A DNA stretch of 51,458 nucleotides from NCBI GenBank assembly GCA_024642705.1, contig JAHEAQ010000023.1, forward strand, positions 1-51,458, in the 5' to 3' direction. Shown here one piece after another: positions 19,371-28,746 of the stretch. Under the pieces are notes generated by a model, which was not told the origin of the DNA, ran no database searches, and saw only the letters and a list, made by a program, of their open reading frames with translations. Every line of letters starts with the position of its first letter. The first letter of the stretch is position 1. The translations under genes and the position numbers were made by a program. The DNA is from Bacteroidota bacterium. GTDB taxonomy: Bacteria; Bacteroidota; Bacteroidia; Chitinophagales; Saprospiraceae.

Positions 19371-19393
19371 ATAAAAGGAGCTAAATAAATATT

Positions 19394-20545
19394 TTAATTT
19401 GGATCATAATATACCCGATAGATTGCATCTGCATAATCATCAGAAATTAATATGGATCCATCTGGTAATTCTTCGATATCGACTGGTCTTCCCCATACTT
19501 CATCTGTACTTTTATCTAACCATCCAGAAATAAAAGTTGTCTTACTAACGGCTTTATTATTCTCAAAATTCACAAGCACAATTTCGTAACCATTTTTCTT
19601 TTCTCTATTCCAAGAACCGTGAAGTGCTACAAATGCCTGATTTTTATATTCTTTAGGAAACATGTTTCCTTCATAAAAATCAATGCCTAAAGGCGCAACA
19701 TGCGGTCCCATTTTAATGACAGGCGGCGTATAATCCGCACAATTTTTACCCTCCCCAAATTTTGGATCCAAAATTTCTCCTTCATGGCAATAAGGAAAAC
19801 CGAAATGCATGCCATCCTGCGGTGCAAAATTCAGCTCGCAATTTGGAGTTTCATCATCCATCCAATCTCTCCCATTATCTGTAAAGTAAAGTTCTTTTGT
19901 AACTGGATGCCAATCAAAACCCACTGAATTTCTGACCCCTGATTGTACAATTTCTTTGCCACTGCCATCTGGGTTCATTCTTGTTATGGTGTTAAAGATT
20001 TCATCGTCTGATTCGCAAATATTACATGGTGCGCCCACAGGAACGTATAATTTGTCATCAGGACCGAAAGCAATATATTTCCAACCATGATGTTTTTTGT
20101 CTGGGTAGCTATCATTGATAACCTTATATTCTAAATCAGGACTGAACTTGGAATCAATATCATTAATCAATAATATTCTATTGACTTCAGCAATATAAAG
20201 ATCCCCATTTCTATATGCTACACCATTGGGAAGTGTTAAGCCTTTTAAAATTGTAATTACCGTATCAATTTTGAAATCATTGTTCAGATCTTTCAATGCA
20301 TAAACATTACCTTCATTTCTTGTGCTTACGTATAAGGTTCCCGAAGGGCTAAGACACATTGATCTGGCATTCACTATACCTTCAGCATATACATCGACTT
20401 TGAATCCATCAGGAAGTTTCAAATTTTGAATTGGTAAGTTGCCACCATAATTTGTTTTGAAAATCAATTTTGGAGGATTTATTTTTGAAATGCACGCAAA
20501 TATGATGCTTAAGCACATTGAAAAAGCAAGGATTATTTTAACCAT
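19394..20545 (-). CDS. Sorbosone-dehydrogenase-like beta-propeller lipoprotein
   Basis: This is a 383-residue soluble quinoprotein-type glucose/sorbosone dehydrogenase-like propeller. The N-terminus is a lipoprotein signal with a plausible lipobox ending at Cys17 (SIIFAC), so it is probably anchored in the outer or inner membrane facing the periplasm. Propeller features are LPDGFKVDVYAEGI, CLSPSGTLYVSTRN, HHGWKYIAFGPDDKLYVPVG, GRDWMDDETPNCELNF and FVALHGSWNR near the C-terminus, all typical of sugar-dehydrogenase-like lipoproteins in Bacteroidota. PQQ use is family knowledge and not directly demonstrable here; no pqq genes are nearby. It precedes the HAD gene by 23 bp. Confidence 0.8.
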   Translation of the reverse strand: MVKIILAFSMCLSIIFACISKINPPKLIFKTNYGGNLPIQNLKLPDGFKVDVYAEGIVNARSMCLSPSGTLYVSTRNEGNVYALKDLNNDFKIDTVITILKGLTLPNGVAYRNGDLYIAEVNRILLINDIDSKFSPDLEYKVINDSYPDKKHHGWKYIAFGPDDKLYVPVGAPCNICESDDEIFNTITRMNPDGSGKEIVQSGVRNSVGFDWHPVTKELYFTDNGRDWMDDETPNCELNFAPQDGMHFGFPYCHEGEILDPKFGEGKNCADYTPPVIKMGPHVAPLGIDFYEGNMFPKEYKNQAFVALHGSWNREKKNGYEIVLVNFENNKAVSKTTFISGWLDKSTDEVWGRPVDIEELPDGSILISDDYADAIYRVYYDPN

Positions 20546-20590
20546 TTTTATACTTTTTAAAAATTTCGTAGAAGTATTTATTGAATTATT

Positions 20591-21205
20591 TTATTTCAGA
20601 AGAGCAATAATTTCATTTAGCATCATCGCAGTAGCTCCCCAAATAATATTACCATTATAATCAAATATAGGAACATTATTTAAAACAATCCCGCTTGAAG
20701 TTCTAACTTCTCCGGATAATTTGTTAGAACTATTGATGATTTGAGAAATTGGAATTTCGATGATATGATCAACTTCTGATATTTGAGGTTCAAAAATTAA
20801 GGGTTCTTCAGAATATGCCAAAATAGGGAAAACTTCAAAACGGCTAATTGGAATTTTGAGCGGAGTGAGGTCCCCAATTATTTTTACAAGTTCAATATTT
20901 AAATTAATCTCTTCATTCGCTTCTCTTAAAGCAGTAATTATCATGGTATCATCGCCATTTTCCATTTTACCACCTGGAAAAGAAATTTGTGCACTATGAG
21001 AATCTTTTTCATGTGAAGTTCTTCTGATGAAAACCATATGCCACTCCTCTTTTTTTGGATACAATAAGCTCAGAACAGCAGCTTTCCTGTAAATTTTTAC
21101 TGAATTAACAAACTCTGTTCGACCTAATGGAGCCATTTCATACTGAGCATCTTCACCAGGTAAACCGTTTGCGAATCTAGATTTTAATTGTTCTATTAGA
21201 TGCAT
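20591..21205 (-). CDS. CoA diphosphatase (Nudix)
   Basis: A Nudix hydrolase of the CoAse branch, 204 residues. The UPF0035/CoA-binding motif precedes the Nudix box: RRTSHEKDSHSAQISFPGGK, followed by the Nudix helix residues REANEEI. Such enzymes split CoA and its derivatives into 3'-phospho-ADP and 4'-phosphopantetheine, and are thought to clear oxidised CoA. The segment after the box (GDLTPLKIPISRFEVFPILAY) is the usual CoAse pattern. It is cytoplasmic. It is read toward the sorbosone-dehydrogenase-like gene with a 45-bp gap, so cotranscription is possible. Confidence 0.85.
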   Translation of the reverse strand: MHLIEQLKSRFANGLPGEDAQYEMAPLGRTEFVNSVKIYRKAAVLSLLYPKKEEWHMVFIRRTSHEKDSHSAQISFPGGKMENGDDTMIITALREANEEINLNIELVKIIGDLTPLKIPISRFEVFPILAYSEEPLIFEPQISEVDHIIEIPISQIINSSNKLSGEVRTSSGIVLNNVPIFDYNGNIIWGATAMMLNEIIALLK

Positions 21206-21316
21206 AAACTAGACTTAGCAATAGATTAAGCTTTTGATTGAATAATTAATTAATAATAGCCAATAAATTAATAAATATATTACTTAGCTTAAAATAATTA
21301 AAAATTCAAGTAAGAG

Positions 21317-22093
21317 TTAAAGTGGATTAGATTTTTTCAAATAGTTTTCTAGTGCCATTGTCATAGATGGTGACTCTGCAGATGGCGCTTGAATATTAAT
21401 GGTTAATCCTTTTTCTTCTACTGCTTTCGAGGTGCTGCTTCCAAAAACAGCCATTCTAGTTTCATTTTGCTTAAAATCTGGAAAGTTTTCATATAATGAT
21501 ACTATCCCAAGAGGACTAAAAAAAACAAGTACATCGTATGTGATGTCACTAAGATCAGAAAGATCACTGCTAAGTGTTTTGTACATTGTAGCAGTAGTAT
21601 ATTTGATTTTATTAGCTTCTAAATAATCAACAACATCTTGGCTTCCAAGATTAGAATTGGGCAGGAAAAAGGACTCTTTGTCTTTGTGTTTGTTAAAATA
21701 GGAATGTAAATCTTCGATTTTCCTCACACCTACAAAAACTTTTCTTTTTCTATAAAGAATAAATTTCTGTAAATAATTTGCAATAGCTTCAGAAATACAG
21801 AAATACTTGGTATCCTGAGACATCTTAAGGCGCATCTCTTCAACTAATCTGAAGAAATGCTCAATTGCATTTTTACTTGTAAATATAATTGCAGAAAACT
21901 CGTCTGGGCGAATTCTATTTTTTCTAAATTCTTTTTCTGAAACACCTTCAACATGAATAAATGGTCTCCAATCTATTTGGATATCATATTTTTTTTCTAA
22001 ATTGTAGTACGGCGACCTTTCTGGCTTAGGTTGAGAAACCAGAATCGTTTTAATTGGTTTGTATTCAGTTTGGACTTTAGTATCTGCTGCCAT
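21317..22093 (-). CDS. hemD: Uroporphyrinogen-III synthase
   Basis: It cyclises hydroxymethylbilane to uroporphyrinogen III in haem synthesis. The two-lobed HemD fold is reflected in IKTILVSQPKPERSPYY, AIIFTSKNAIEHFFR (about residues 68-82), then DVLVFFSPLGIVSLYENFPDF and FGSSTSKAVEEKGL with the C-terminal APSAESPSMTMALE. HemD is poorly conserved overall, but this Bacteroidota version has characteristic strings (PFIHVEGV, IQAPS.E.PSMTMALE). The gene for the DUF4271 membrane protein lies directly upstream, a frequent arrangement in the phylum. The first ~10 residues before YKPIKTILVS may be a non-conserved extension. Confidence 0.87.
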   Translation of the reverse strand: MAADTKVQTEYKPIKTILVSQPKPERSPYYNLEKKYDIQIDWRPFIHVEGVSEKEFRKNRIRPDEFSAIIFTSKNAIEHFFRLVEEMRLKMSQDTKYFCISEAIANYLQKFILYRKRKVFVGVRKIEDLHSYFNKHKDKESFFLPNSNLGSQDVVDYLEANKIKYTTATMYKTLSSDLSDLSDITYDVLVFFSPLGIVSLYENFPDFKQNETRMAVFGSSTSKAVEEKGLTINIQAPSAESPSMTMALENYLKKSNPL

Positions 22094-22119
22094 ATCCCGT
22101 TCTCTGATAAATAATTTCT

Positions 22120-23253
22120 TTACGTTATAAAAGACCTACTTAAAAATTTCACCAGGATAAATACCGGTGCAAATTCGCAGCTGCAAAGATAAAGAAAAAA
22201 ATGAAATGTATAGTTTCTTATATAAGTATATGCATGGAGGCTTCCTCTTAGAAATCTCATTAAGTAAAATGCAATGATTAAAAAACAACCTATGTATATA
22301 CCTGAAACAGCAATGTTTGCAGGGGCATAAGCTATTATTACATTGGTCGGAATGAGCAATAATCCTAAAAAACTATTGAATAAAATAATCATAAAATTAT
22401 AGTAAGAGCTGGTCTTTCCAAAAGGGAAAACAACAGAAGTTATGCCTTGAAATATGTGTCTTACTGAATAAACGCTGGCAACAGACAATAAAATCACAAA
22501 ATATTTTCCAAATCCATGAATACCATAATAAAGTTTTAAAAATTGATACACAAAAACTGAAAAAGAGAGAATAAACAAAAAGTAGAGGATTCCAAACAAA
22601 GCATTGTATCCATTATTGTAATCTCTGCCGACTAATTTTGCAAAATTATCATTGCTTATGGACCTATATAATTTTCTTATAAAATCTCTATTAAAACTTA
22701 AAATACTCGTAACTAATAACAATTGTAAAAGCAATAACCAAAAAATAAATTTATTGGTTTTTAAATTATTTATTGTTTCTGGAATCGATATAGCTTCTTT
22801 TTCTTCAGGTTGAGCTTCAATTTTTTCTGGCTTAATAATCTCCGAAGAACTATTTTCTCCCTTATTTAGTTCAGGTTTAATTTCTTTTTTTGATTTTTTG
22901 AGTGGGATATGGGTAATGTTAAATGGATTTTCATCCATCAATTTTTTTTGGATCTGATCTAGATATGATATTGGTTCATCAGTTGATTTTGTAGTAGGTT
23001 TAGGGATTTCTATTTCTGAGGATTCAACAACAGAAGAATCTTGCAATGGAATGATAGCTTGAGTTGTTTCTAAATTTGTTTCTACTGATGGAATAACAGC
23101 TATTATTGACGTATCTTTGGCTTTCTCAATTATTGGGGTTGCAACATTATTTGCTCGACGGATAACGTCAAAAGGATTCCCTTGTTGGGCATATATTGGT
23201 GTAAAATTACTCCAAAAGAAAATCAGAAATATAGCATTGAGCAATTGCTTCAT
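22120..23253 (-). CDS. DUF4271 membrane protein
   Basis: A 377-residue protein with a cleavable-looking signal (MKQLLNAIFLIFFWSNFTPIYAQ), a long low-complexity region rich in Thr, Ser, Pro, Glu and Lys (about 30-165), and a C-terminal block of about six to seven membrane helices (from about residue 175). The helical block matches the DUF4271 family common in Bacteroidota next to hemD. Motifs such as NYNNGYNALFGILYFLF and FPFGKTSSYYNFMIILFNSF are part of that block. Function is unknown. It shares an operon with hemD (26-bp gap) and is divergent from the sensor kinase gene. Confidence 0.75.
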   Translation of the reverse strand: MKQLLNAIFLIFFWSNFTPIYAQQGNPFDVIRRANNVATPIIEKAKDTSIIAVIPSVETNLETTQAIIPLQDSSVVESSEIEIPKPTTKSTDEPISYLDQIQKKLMDENPFNITHIPLKKSKKEIKPELNKGENSSSEIIKPEKIEAQPEEKEAISIPETINNLKTNKFIFWLLLLQLLLVTSILSFNRDFIRKLYRSISNDNFAKLVGRDYNNGYNALFGILYFLFILSFSVFVYQFLKLYYGIHGFGKYFVILLSVASVYSVRHIFQGITSVVFPFGKTSSYYNFMIILFNSFLGLLLIPTNVIIAYAPANIAVSGIYIGCFLIIAFYLMRFLRGSLHAYTYIRNYTFHFFLYLCSCEFAPVFILVKFLSRSFIT

Positions 23254-23366
23254 GGTGCAAAAATAACAAACTTCATTTATATCTAATCTTTTGAAAAAAG
23301 ACTTTAAAAACTAAATTCATTTTTGTCTTTAAAAATTGCTAACAAGGTGTTAATTATGATAATTGG

Positions 23367-23398
23367 TTGGCAATAAGGATTTATAATTTGTAATTTTG
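23367..23398 (+). promoter_or_regulatory. Candidate Bacteroidota promoter for the two-component operon
   Basis: TTGG at 23367-23370 and TAATTTTG at 23391-23398 fit the -33 TTG and -7 TAnnTTTG elements with about 21 bp between them. The -7 box ends 22 bp before the histidine kinase ATG, giving a very short untranslated leader. This is the best promoter match I found in the window. Confidence 0.5.
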
Positions 23399-23420
23399 TG
23401 TATGTTGCCTCAAATAATAT

Positions 23421-24680
23421 ATGTCCAATAGCTCAATTCGGAAATTACTGATTCTTGGTGCCTTGCTGGTAAGTGGAATAATTATTATTCAAGCCTATTG
23501 GTCTGTGCGAAATTGGCAACTTAAAGATATTGAATTTAACCAACAGGTTCATATAGCACTTAGAAAAGTAGCTAATAAATTATCAGATTATAACCAATCT
23601 AAGCTACCTAAACAAAACTTGATACAACGAAGATCTTCAAATCTTTATGCCGTAAATGTAAATGATGCAATTGATGCCAATATTCTTGAAGATTTTTTAA
23701 TCCGAGAATTTGAATCTCAATCTCTAAATACTGATTTTGAATATGCTGTTTACGATTGTACTAACGACGACATGGTTTATGGCAATTATTGTGACATTGG
23801 GGAAAGAAATACCCCGGAAACAAAGAAAGAAACCTTACCAAAGTTCAAAGATCTGGAGTATTATTTTGTTGTTAGGTTCCCTTCCAAAACTGGTTTTTTA
23901 CTAAGGTCAATATGGCAATCTATTTTCTTTTCAATCATTACATTTTTTACTCTTTGTTTTTTCATTTATTCGAGTTTTATCATTTTGAAACAAAAACGGC
24001 TTTCCGAAATGCAAAAGGATTTCATCAATAATATGACCCACGAATTCAAAACTCCAATTTCTTCCATGAAAATTGCCGCTGACTTTCTAGCGACAAGCGC
24101 TCATGTAAAAAGTGATGAAAGGTTGAGTAAGTACGTCGAGATTATTAGAAATCAAAATATTAGATTAGACAAACAAGTTGAAAAAGTTCTTGATATTGTG
24201 AGAATTGAAAAAGATGCACTAAAATTGGAGCTTGAAAACGTGAATTTAACAGAAATTATAAAAGAGATTGCTGAGAGTTTTAGGATAAAAATTATAGATT
24301 TTGAGGGAAAGATAGAATTATTTTTACCAGATGAAGATGTTTTTATTCAAGCGGACAGGCTCCATTTGAGCAATGTTTTATATAATATTTTAGATAACGC
24401 GATTAAGTATTATAAAAATGTACCATTACTAAAAATTACTTTGGTTAAAGGTGTTAAAACATCCATTTTAATAGAAGATAATGGAATTGGTATTTTGGAG
24501 GATCACTTAGACAATTTATTCGATAAGTTCTATAGAGTCCCAACTGGTAATGTGCACAATGTGAAAGGTTTTGGCTTGGGTTTGTTTTATGTGATGAAAA
24601 TTTGTGATGCTCACAAATGGAAAATTCAAGTAAGTTCCAAGATAAATGAAGGTACTACATTTACAATAAAATTTAATTAA
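23421..24680 (+). CDS. Membrane sensor histidine kinase
   Basis: A 419-residue kinase with two transmembrane helices (about 8-25 and 164-189) framing a periplasmic sensor of roughly 135 residues that has no family I recognise. The cytoplasmic part lacks HAMP and PAS domains. It goes straight to the HisKA helix with the phosphorylated His207 in NNMTHEFKTPISSMK. The HATPase_c domain has the N box NVLYNILDNAIKY, EDNGIGI and GFGLGLFYV. The architecture resembles the Bacteroides RprX class. The downstream regulator ATG overlaps the kinase stop by one base, so the pair is a translationally coupled operon. Confidence 0.92.
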   Translation: MSNSSIRKLLILGALLVSGIIIIQAYWSVRNWQLKDIEFNQQVHIALRKVANKLSDYNQSKLPKQNLIQRRSSNLYAVNVNDAIDANILEDFLIREFESQSLNTDFEYAVYDCTNDDMVYGNYCDIGERNTPETKKETLPKFKDLEYYFVVRFPSKTGFLLRSIWQSIFFSIITFFTLCFFIYSSFIILKQKRLSEMQKDFINNMTHEFKTPISSMKIAADFLATSAHVKSDERLSKYVEIIRNQNIRLDKQVEKVLDIVRIEKDALKLELENVNLTEIIKEIAESFRIKIIDFEGKIELFLPDEDVFIQADRLHLSNVLYNILDNAIKYYKNVPLLKITLVKGVKTSILIEDNGIGILEDHLDNLFDKFYRVPTGNVHNVKGFGLGLFYVMKICDAHKWKIQVSSKINEGTTFTIKFN

Positions 24681-25369
24681 TGGCTGAAGTTGCAAGAATT
24701 TTTTATGTGGAAGATGATGAAACCCTTGGTTTTGTTACTAAGGATAATTTGGAATTGAGTGGATTCAAAGTAACGCACTTTAAAAACGGAGTTAATGCAA
24801 TTGAAGCCTTTAACAACGATGATTTTGATCTTTGTTTATTAGATGTAATGTTACCGGGTATTGATGGATTTGAAATAGCAAAAAGGATTAGAACTAAAAA
24901 TATTCAAATACCAATATTGTTCCTTACTGCTAAATCAATGAAGGAAGATAGAATTCAAGGACTCTTGTTAGGCGGAGATGATTATATTACCAAACCTTTC
25001 AGTATTGATGAGTTGATTCTAAAAATCAATGTTTTTTTGAGGAGAAAAACCATTATTAGTAATACTTCTAAATCAATTTATACCATCGGAAATTATACTT
25101 TGGATTACAATAATCTAGAACTGACAAACAATAATTTTCAGAAAACGCTTACGTTAAAGGAGGCTGAATTGCTAAAATACTTGATAGAACACAAAAATTT
25201 GGTTTTAAAAAGATCTGATATTCTTATTGCAGTATGGGGAAAGGATGATTATTTTCTTGGAAGAAGTCTTGATGTTTTTATTTCAAGGTTAAGAAAATAT
25301 TTGTCAGAAGATGATAGGATAGAAATCAACAATCGCCATGGTGTTGGGTTTATTGTCACGGCTCCCTAA
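24680..25369 (+). CDS. OmpR-family response regulator
   Basis: A 229-residue DNA-binding regulator. The receiver domain has acidic EDDE at residues 11-14, phosphoacceptor Asp55 in LLDVMLPGIDG and Lys105 in TKPFS. The C-terminal winged helix (about 130-228) has LTLKEAELLKYLIEH and RSLDVFISRLRKYL, standard for OmpR/PhoB effectors. It is the cognate partner of the upstream kinase. Targets are unknown; the T9SS cargo gene 307 bp downstream is a possible but unsupported target. Confidence 0.93.
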   Translation: MAEVARIFYVEDDETLGFVTKDNLELSGFKVTHFKNGVNAIEAFNNDDFDLCLLDVMLPGIDGFEIAKRIRTKNIQIPILFLTAKSMKEDRIQGLLLGGDDYITKPFSIDELILKINVFLRRKTIISNTSKSIYTIGNYTLDYNNLELTNNNFQKTLTLKEAELLKYLIEHKNLVLKRSDILIAVWGKDDYFLGRSLDVFISRLRKYLSEDDRIEINNRHGVGFIVTAP

Positions 25370-25676
25370 TCAATATTTAAAAGTTCAATTTTAAAATATA
25401 CTATTACTCAAAAGAGTATCACTAGGTATATTAACATTTCATTAAAATAGAGTATAAAGATTCAATTACCATTTTTTAAATCCCATTTGGGGTAAATAAA
25501 TTAAACAAATAAGGTGTCCATTTTAACCTGCAAATATTCAAATTGAAAAATTGAAAAGTAGGTACTTAAATAAGGGTTTTTTGGATTATTTGTGTCTAGT
25601 AAGTAAGCTTAGCATAGAATAATTTGAAACCTCTGATTCCAATCAAATTTGTTATAAAACCTAAATTTTCAAATTC
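25370..25676. other. Intergenic region, no gene seen
   Basis: A 307-bp AT-rich gap between the response regulator and the T9SS cargo gene. A weak hairpin with a five-base stem (TACTC/GAGTA at 25405-25418) is the only structure I noticed. No clear -7 box was found close to the downstream ATG. Confidence 0.4.
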
Positions 25677-26600
25677 ATGAAACTCTTTAAATATTATCTT
25701 ATTCTATTATTTTCTATTAGTTGTTTACCAATATTTGCAGTTTGTAATGTAACAACTTCTAATTTGAAATACGTTTCGGGATCAGGGGCAAATACTGTAT
25801 ACACTTTAAATGTTCATTATGAAACAGATGAAGTACAAAATAATTCAAATGTATCTGTTTCCTTTAGTATTTCTTCTGGTTCAATAACTAGTGGTGGCGG
25901 TGCCATCAATTGTCCTTGCAATTCGATTCCAGCATTTAAATTGGTTCATGATAGGACCTTAACCATAACTGTTGCCCAAGGTGCCTCGATTATCGTCTCT
26001 GGTATTGCAGTTGGTCCAGGTAATTCAGGAAGTTGCAGCGCATCTTCATCTTCGGTATTGTTGCCTGTAGAGCTTGTAGAATTTAAAGGAATCAGTAGAG
26101 ACAATCTAGTGTATCTCGAATGGGAAACAGCATCAGAAATTGAAAATGAAGGTTTTGAAATTGAAAAAAGCTCCAATGGCTCAACTTTTGAAAAATTTGG
26201 GTTTTTAAAAGGTGAAGGCAATTCAACCGTAAGTAAATTTTATAATTTCAGTGATAGACAACCAGCAAATGGTAAAAATTATTACAGATTGAAACAGATT
26301 GATTATAATGGAAAGTACAGTTATTCTAATATCATTTCTGTAAAATTCAACGAAAGAAGTAAAGTACAAGTCAGATATGATTTTGAAGCACAAAACATTA
26401 CGTTAAGCTCGGAAAAGAAATTGCAAAGAGTTGAAATTTTTGACATTTCTGGTGCGAAAGCTTATCAAAATTATCAGCTCAATCAAAATGGAGAATATAT
26501 AATTGACCTTCATAATTTAATGACAGGAATATATTTTATAAGGATAATAAATGAACAAGGTGAAATTATTACCAGCAGATTTACAAGATTTAAAATGTAG
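25677..26600 (+). CDS. Secreted protein with type IX secretion C-terminal domain
   Basis: A 307-residue exported protein. The N-terminus is a Sec signal peptide (YYLILLFSISCLPIFAVC). Residues about 20-125 form a small Ser/Gly-rich, Cys-containing beta domain with no family I recognise. A linker domain beginning LLPVELVEFKG with LEWETASEIENEGFEIEKS follows. The end is a T9SS type A sorting domain: VEIFDISGAKAY, GEYIIDLHNLMTGIYFIRI, and a basic tail. It should be moved through the outer membrane by the gliding-associated secretion system and attached to the surface. The cargo domain function is unknown. It converges with menE over 18 bp. Confidence 0.85.
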   Translation: MKLFKYYLILLFSISCLPIFAVCNVTTSNLKYVSGSGANTVYTLNVHYETDEVQNNSNVSVSFSISSGSITSGGGAINCPCNSIPAFKLVHDRTLTITVAQGASIIVSGIAVGPGNSGSCSASSSSVLLPVELVEFKGISRDNLVYLEWETASEIENEGFEIEKSSNGSTFEKFGFLKGEGNSTVSKFYNFSDRQPANGKNYYRLKQIDYNGKYSYSNIISVKFNERSKVQVRYDFEAQNITLSSEKKLQRVEIFDISGAKAYQNYQLNQNGEYIIDLHNLMTGIYFIRIINEQGEIITSRFTRFKM

Positions 26601-26618
26601 TTTTCTGTGCTTACTTAA

Positions 26619-27722
26619 TTAACTATGAGAAAGTTGGCTAGGCAACAATCTTAATAATTTACCATTTTCAGTGTATTTGAATTTTGGAACAAAAATAATT
26701 TCTTTGGGAACCTCGTGTTTGGGTAGGATTTTAGTGAGTTTGTCTTTATAATTATTTTCATTTATAGCAGAGGTATCATTTCCCTGAATTAGTAAAATTA
26801 GTTTTTCGCCAAAGACAGGATCCGGAATCCCCACTAAGTAAAAAGTTTCTTTAATGGTTAGTCCAATTTTTTTTTCAAGCTCTTCAATAATGAGCTTGAT
26901 ACCTCCTGAATTTATAATATTGTCTATTCTCCCTTTCCATATTAATTTTTTGGGACCTATCAATTCAACAATGTCATTGGTCAATAAAGGTTCTTCTAAT
27001 ATTTCTGGATCATTTACAATCAATTGAAATTTATTATTGGTTGTAAAAGTTGCTTTTCCAATAGCCTCGAAATAATCTTTTTTTAAATTACCATTAAGGG
27101 GTCGAATAGCAACATGACTTATGGTCTCGGTCATTCCATAACTGTGGTAGAATTTATTATTGCTTTGTTGAATTATCGTCATCAATTTATCGGTGATTGC
27201 AGCCCCACCTAATAATATCTTTTGAATTTTATTTAATTTTTTTACGGAATCGGGATTATCATGAATTTTCAATAATTGAGAGGGAGTTAAAGAACAAAAA
27301 GAAAAAGATTTTTCTTTCAAGCTAACAAATGGGTCTAATTTTGGCTCAATAAAATGAAGATCTAAATTTCCTATGATTGCTCTAATAATCAGCATTATTC
27401 CACCTACTTTATCGGCAGGAATTGCAAGCAATATTTTTTGATTTTTTTTCAGTTTGAAATATGCTAAAGAATTTTTAGCTGAAGCATACATTTTCTCTTT
27501 CTTAAGTTGAATTATTTTAGGTGTACCAGTGCTTCCTGAAGTAGAAATTTCAAATTCTAGACTGTCATCATACCATTTTGAAAAAACAGATTTAATAGTA
27601 TTTTCAAAACCATTCAATGAAAGAGCATTGTACCATTCTTCTAATTGAGGTTGATTGTAATTTTCTCCTAAAATGCTGACTTCAGATGAAAAAATTTCTT
27701 TTTGATATTCAGAGTAACTCAT
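26619..27722 (-). CDS. menE: o-Succinylbenzoate-CoA ligase
   Basis: It adenylates o-succinylbenzoate and joins it to CoA in menaquinone synthesis. Members of the ANL superfamily show the P-loop STSGSTGTPK (here FEISTSGSTGTPKIIQL), the A5 motif SYGMTETISHVA, and the hinge WKGRIDNIINSGGIKL before the C-terminal domain, which ends in ENGKLLRLLP with the catalytic-type Lys. At 367 aa it is a compact form usual for Bacteroidota MenE. The start overlaps the menC stop by 14 bp, and the position at the end of menF-menD-menC fixes the assignment over other acyl-CoA ligases. Confidence 0.88.
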   Translation of the reverse strand: MSYSEYQKEIFSSEVSILGENYNQPQLEEWYNALSLNGFENTIKSVFSKWYDDSLEFEISTSGSTGTPKIIQLKKEKMYASAKNSLAYFKLKKNQKILLAIPADKVGGIMLIIRAIIGNLDLHFIEPKLDPFVSLKEKSFSFCSLTPSQLLKIHDNPDSVKKLNKIQKILLGGAAITDKLMTIIQQSNNKFYHSYGMTETISHVAIRPLNGNLKKDYFEAIGKATFTTNNKFQLIVNDPEILEEPLLTNDIVELIGPKKLIWKGRIDNIINSGGIKLIIEELEKKIGLTIKETFYLVGIPDPVFGEKLILLIQGNDTSAINENNYKDKLTKILPKHEVPKEIIFVPKFKYTENGKLLRLLPSQLSHS

Positions 27723-28746
27723 CTAAATTCCATTTCTCATGTGAATTGTAAAAAATTTCTTCTCCTCTAATTTCTAAAGGGCTTTCAATATTATTGGTAT
27801 ATAAACTCCCCGTTCCTAAACCTTGATGTCCATCAAAGTGTTTTATGAAACTCCATTGGCTAATTGCATTCAATCCAACATTACTTTCTAGTGCAGAGGT
27901 CGCCCATGAACCAATTCCTAATTTATCAGCAATAGTTATCCAATCCTCCGACGATTTGAAACCACCTACTAGACTTGGTTTTAATATGATGTATTGGGGT
28001 TTTATGGTTTCTAATAAGTTTACTTTGTCTTGATAAACTTGTATTGGAATTAGTTCTTCATCAAGAGCAATAGGAATGGAAGTTTTTCTACACAGTTGAG
28101 CCATTTCTTGTATTTGTCCAGCGAAAATAGGTTGTTCAATAGAATGCAAATTGAATTTGTTCAATCTATTTATTTTTTCTAAAGCTTCTTCAGGTTTAAA
28201 TGCTCCATTTGCATCAACTCTTAATATCAAATCTTCATTTTTATATTCCTGCCTTATTTGTTTAAGAATTTCAATTTCATCTTGAAAATTAATGGCGCCA
28301 ATTTTCATTTTTAAACAGTGAAAACCTCTCGAAAGTAAATTTTTAATCTGTTCATTCATATAAGATTTGTCTCCCATCCAAATTAAGCCATTTATTGGTA
28401 TACCAGCCTCTCCTTTGCTGAAGGATGAAGGAAATATTTGCTGGTTGCCTCCATTTTCAAGGTCTAAAAATGCCATCTCCAATCCAAATAATATGGAGGG
28501 CCAATTTTTTAATAATAGGGGTTGATTTAAATACTTTAGAGGATCTTCGACTACTTCTTTTAATTTTGATTCGTAATCAGGCCTATCATCTATGCTTAGC
28601 CCACTTAAAGGACTACATTCTCCAATTCCAATTATTCCATTATTTTCAAGTAAAAGAAACCAAGTTTTTTTAGTTTTAAGCACTCCTCGCGATGTTCCGC
28701 TTGGCCTTTTGAATATTAATAATTTGGATTTGAAAAATGCTTTCAC
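27709..28746 (-). CDS. menC: o-Succinylbenzoate synthase
   Basis: An enolase-superfamily enzyme that dehydrates SHCHC to o-succinylbenzoate. Active-site elements are the KxK motif in HCLKMKIGA (about residues 150-158), metal ligands Asp in LRVDANGAF and Glu in IEQPIFAG, Asp/Glu in ALDEELIP, and the second lysine in YIILKPSLVGG. The length of 345 aa is normal. It overlaps menE by 14 bp and begins immediately next to the menD stop (28747), which is tight operon packing and suggests translational coupling. Dipeptide epimerases share the fold but are excluded by context. Confidence 0.9.
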   Translation of the reverse strand: MKAFFKSKLLIFKRPSGTSRGVLKTKKTWFLLLENNGIIGIGECSPLSGLSIDDRPDYESKLKEVVEDPLKYLNQPLLLKNWPSILFGLEMAFLDLENGGNQQIFPSSFSKGEAGIPINGLIWMGDKSYMNEQIKNLLSRGFHCLKMKIGAINFQDEIEILKQIRQEYKNEDLILRVDANGAFKPEEALEKINRLNKFNLHSIEQPIFAGQIQEMAQLCRKTSIPIALDEELIPIQVYQDKVNLLETIKPQYIILKPSLVGGFKSSEDWITIADKLGIGSWATSALESNVGLNAISQWSFIKHFDGHQGLGTGSLYTNNIESPLEIRGEEIFYNSHEKWNLDELL

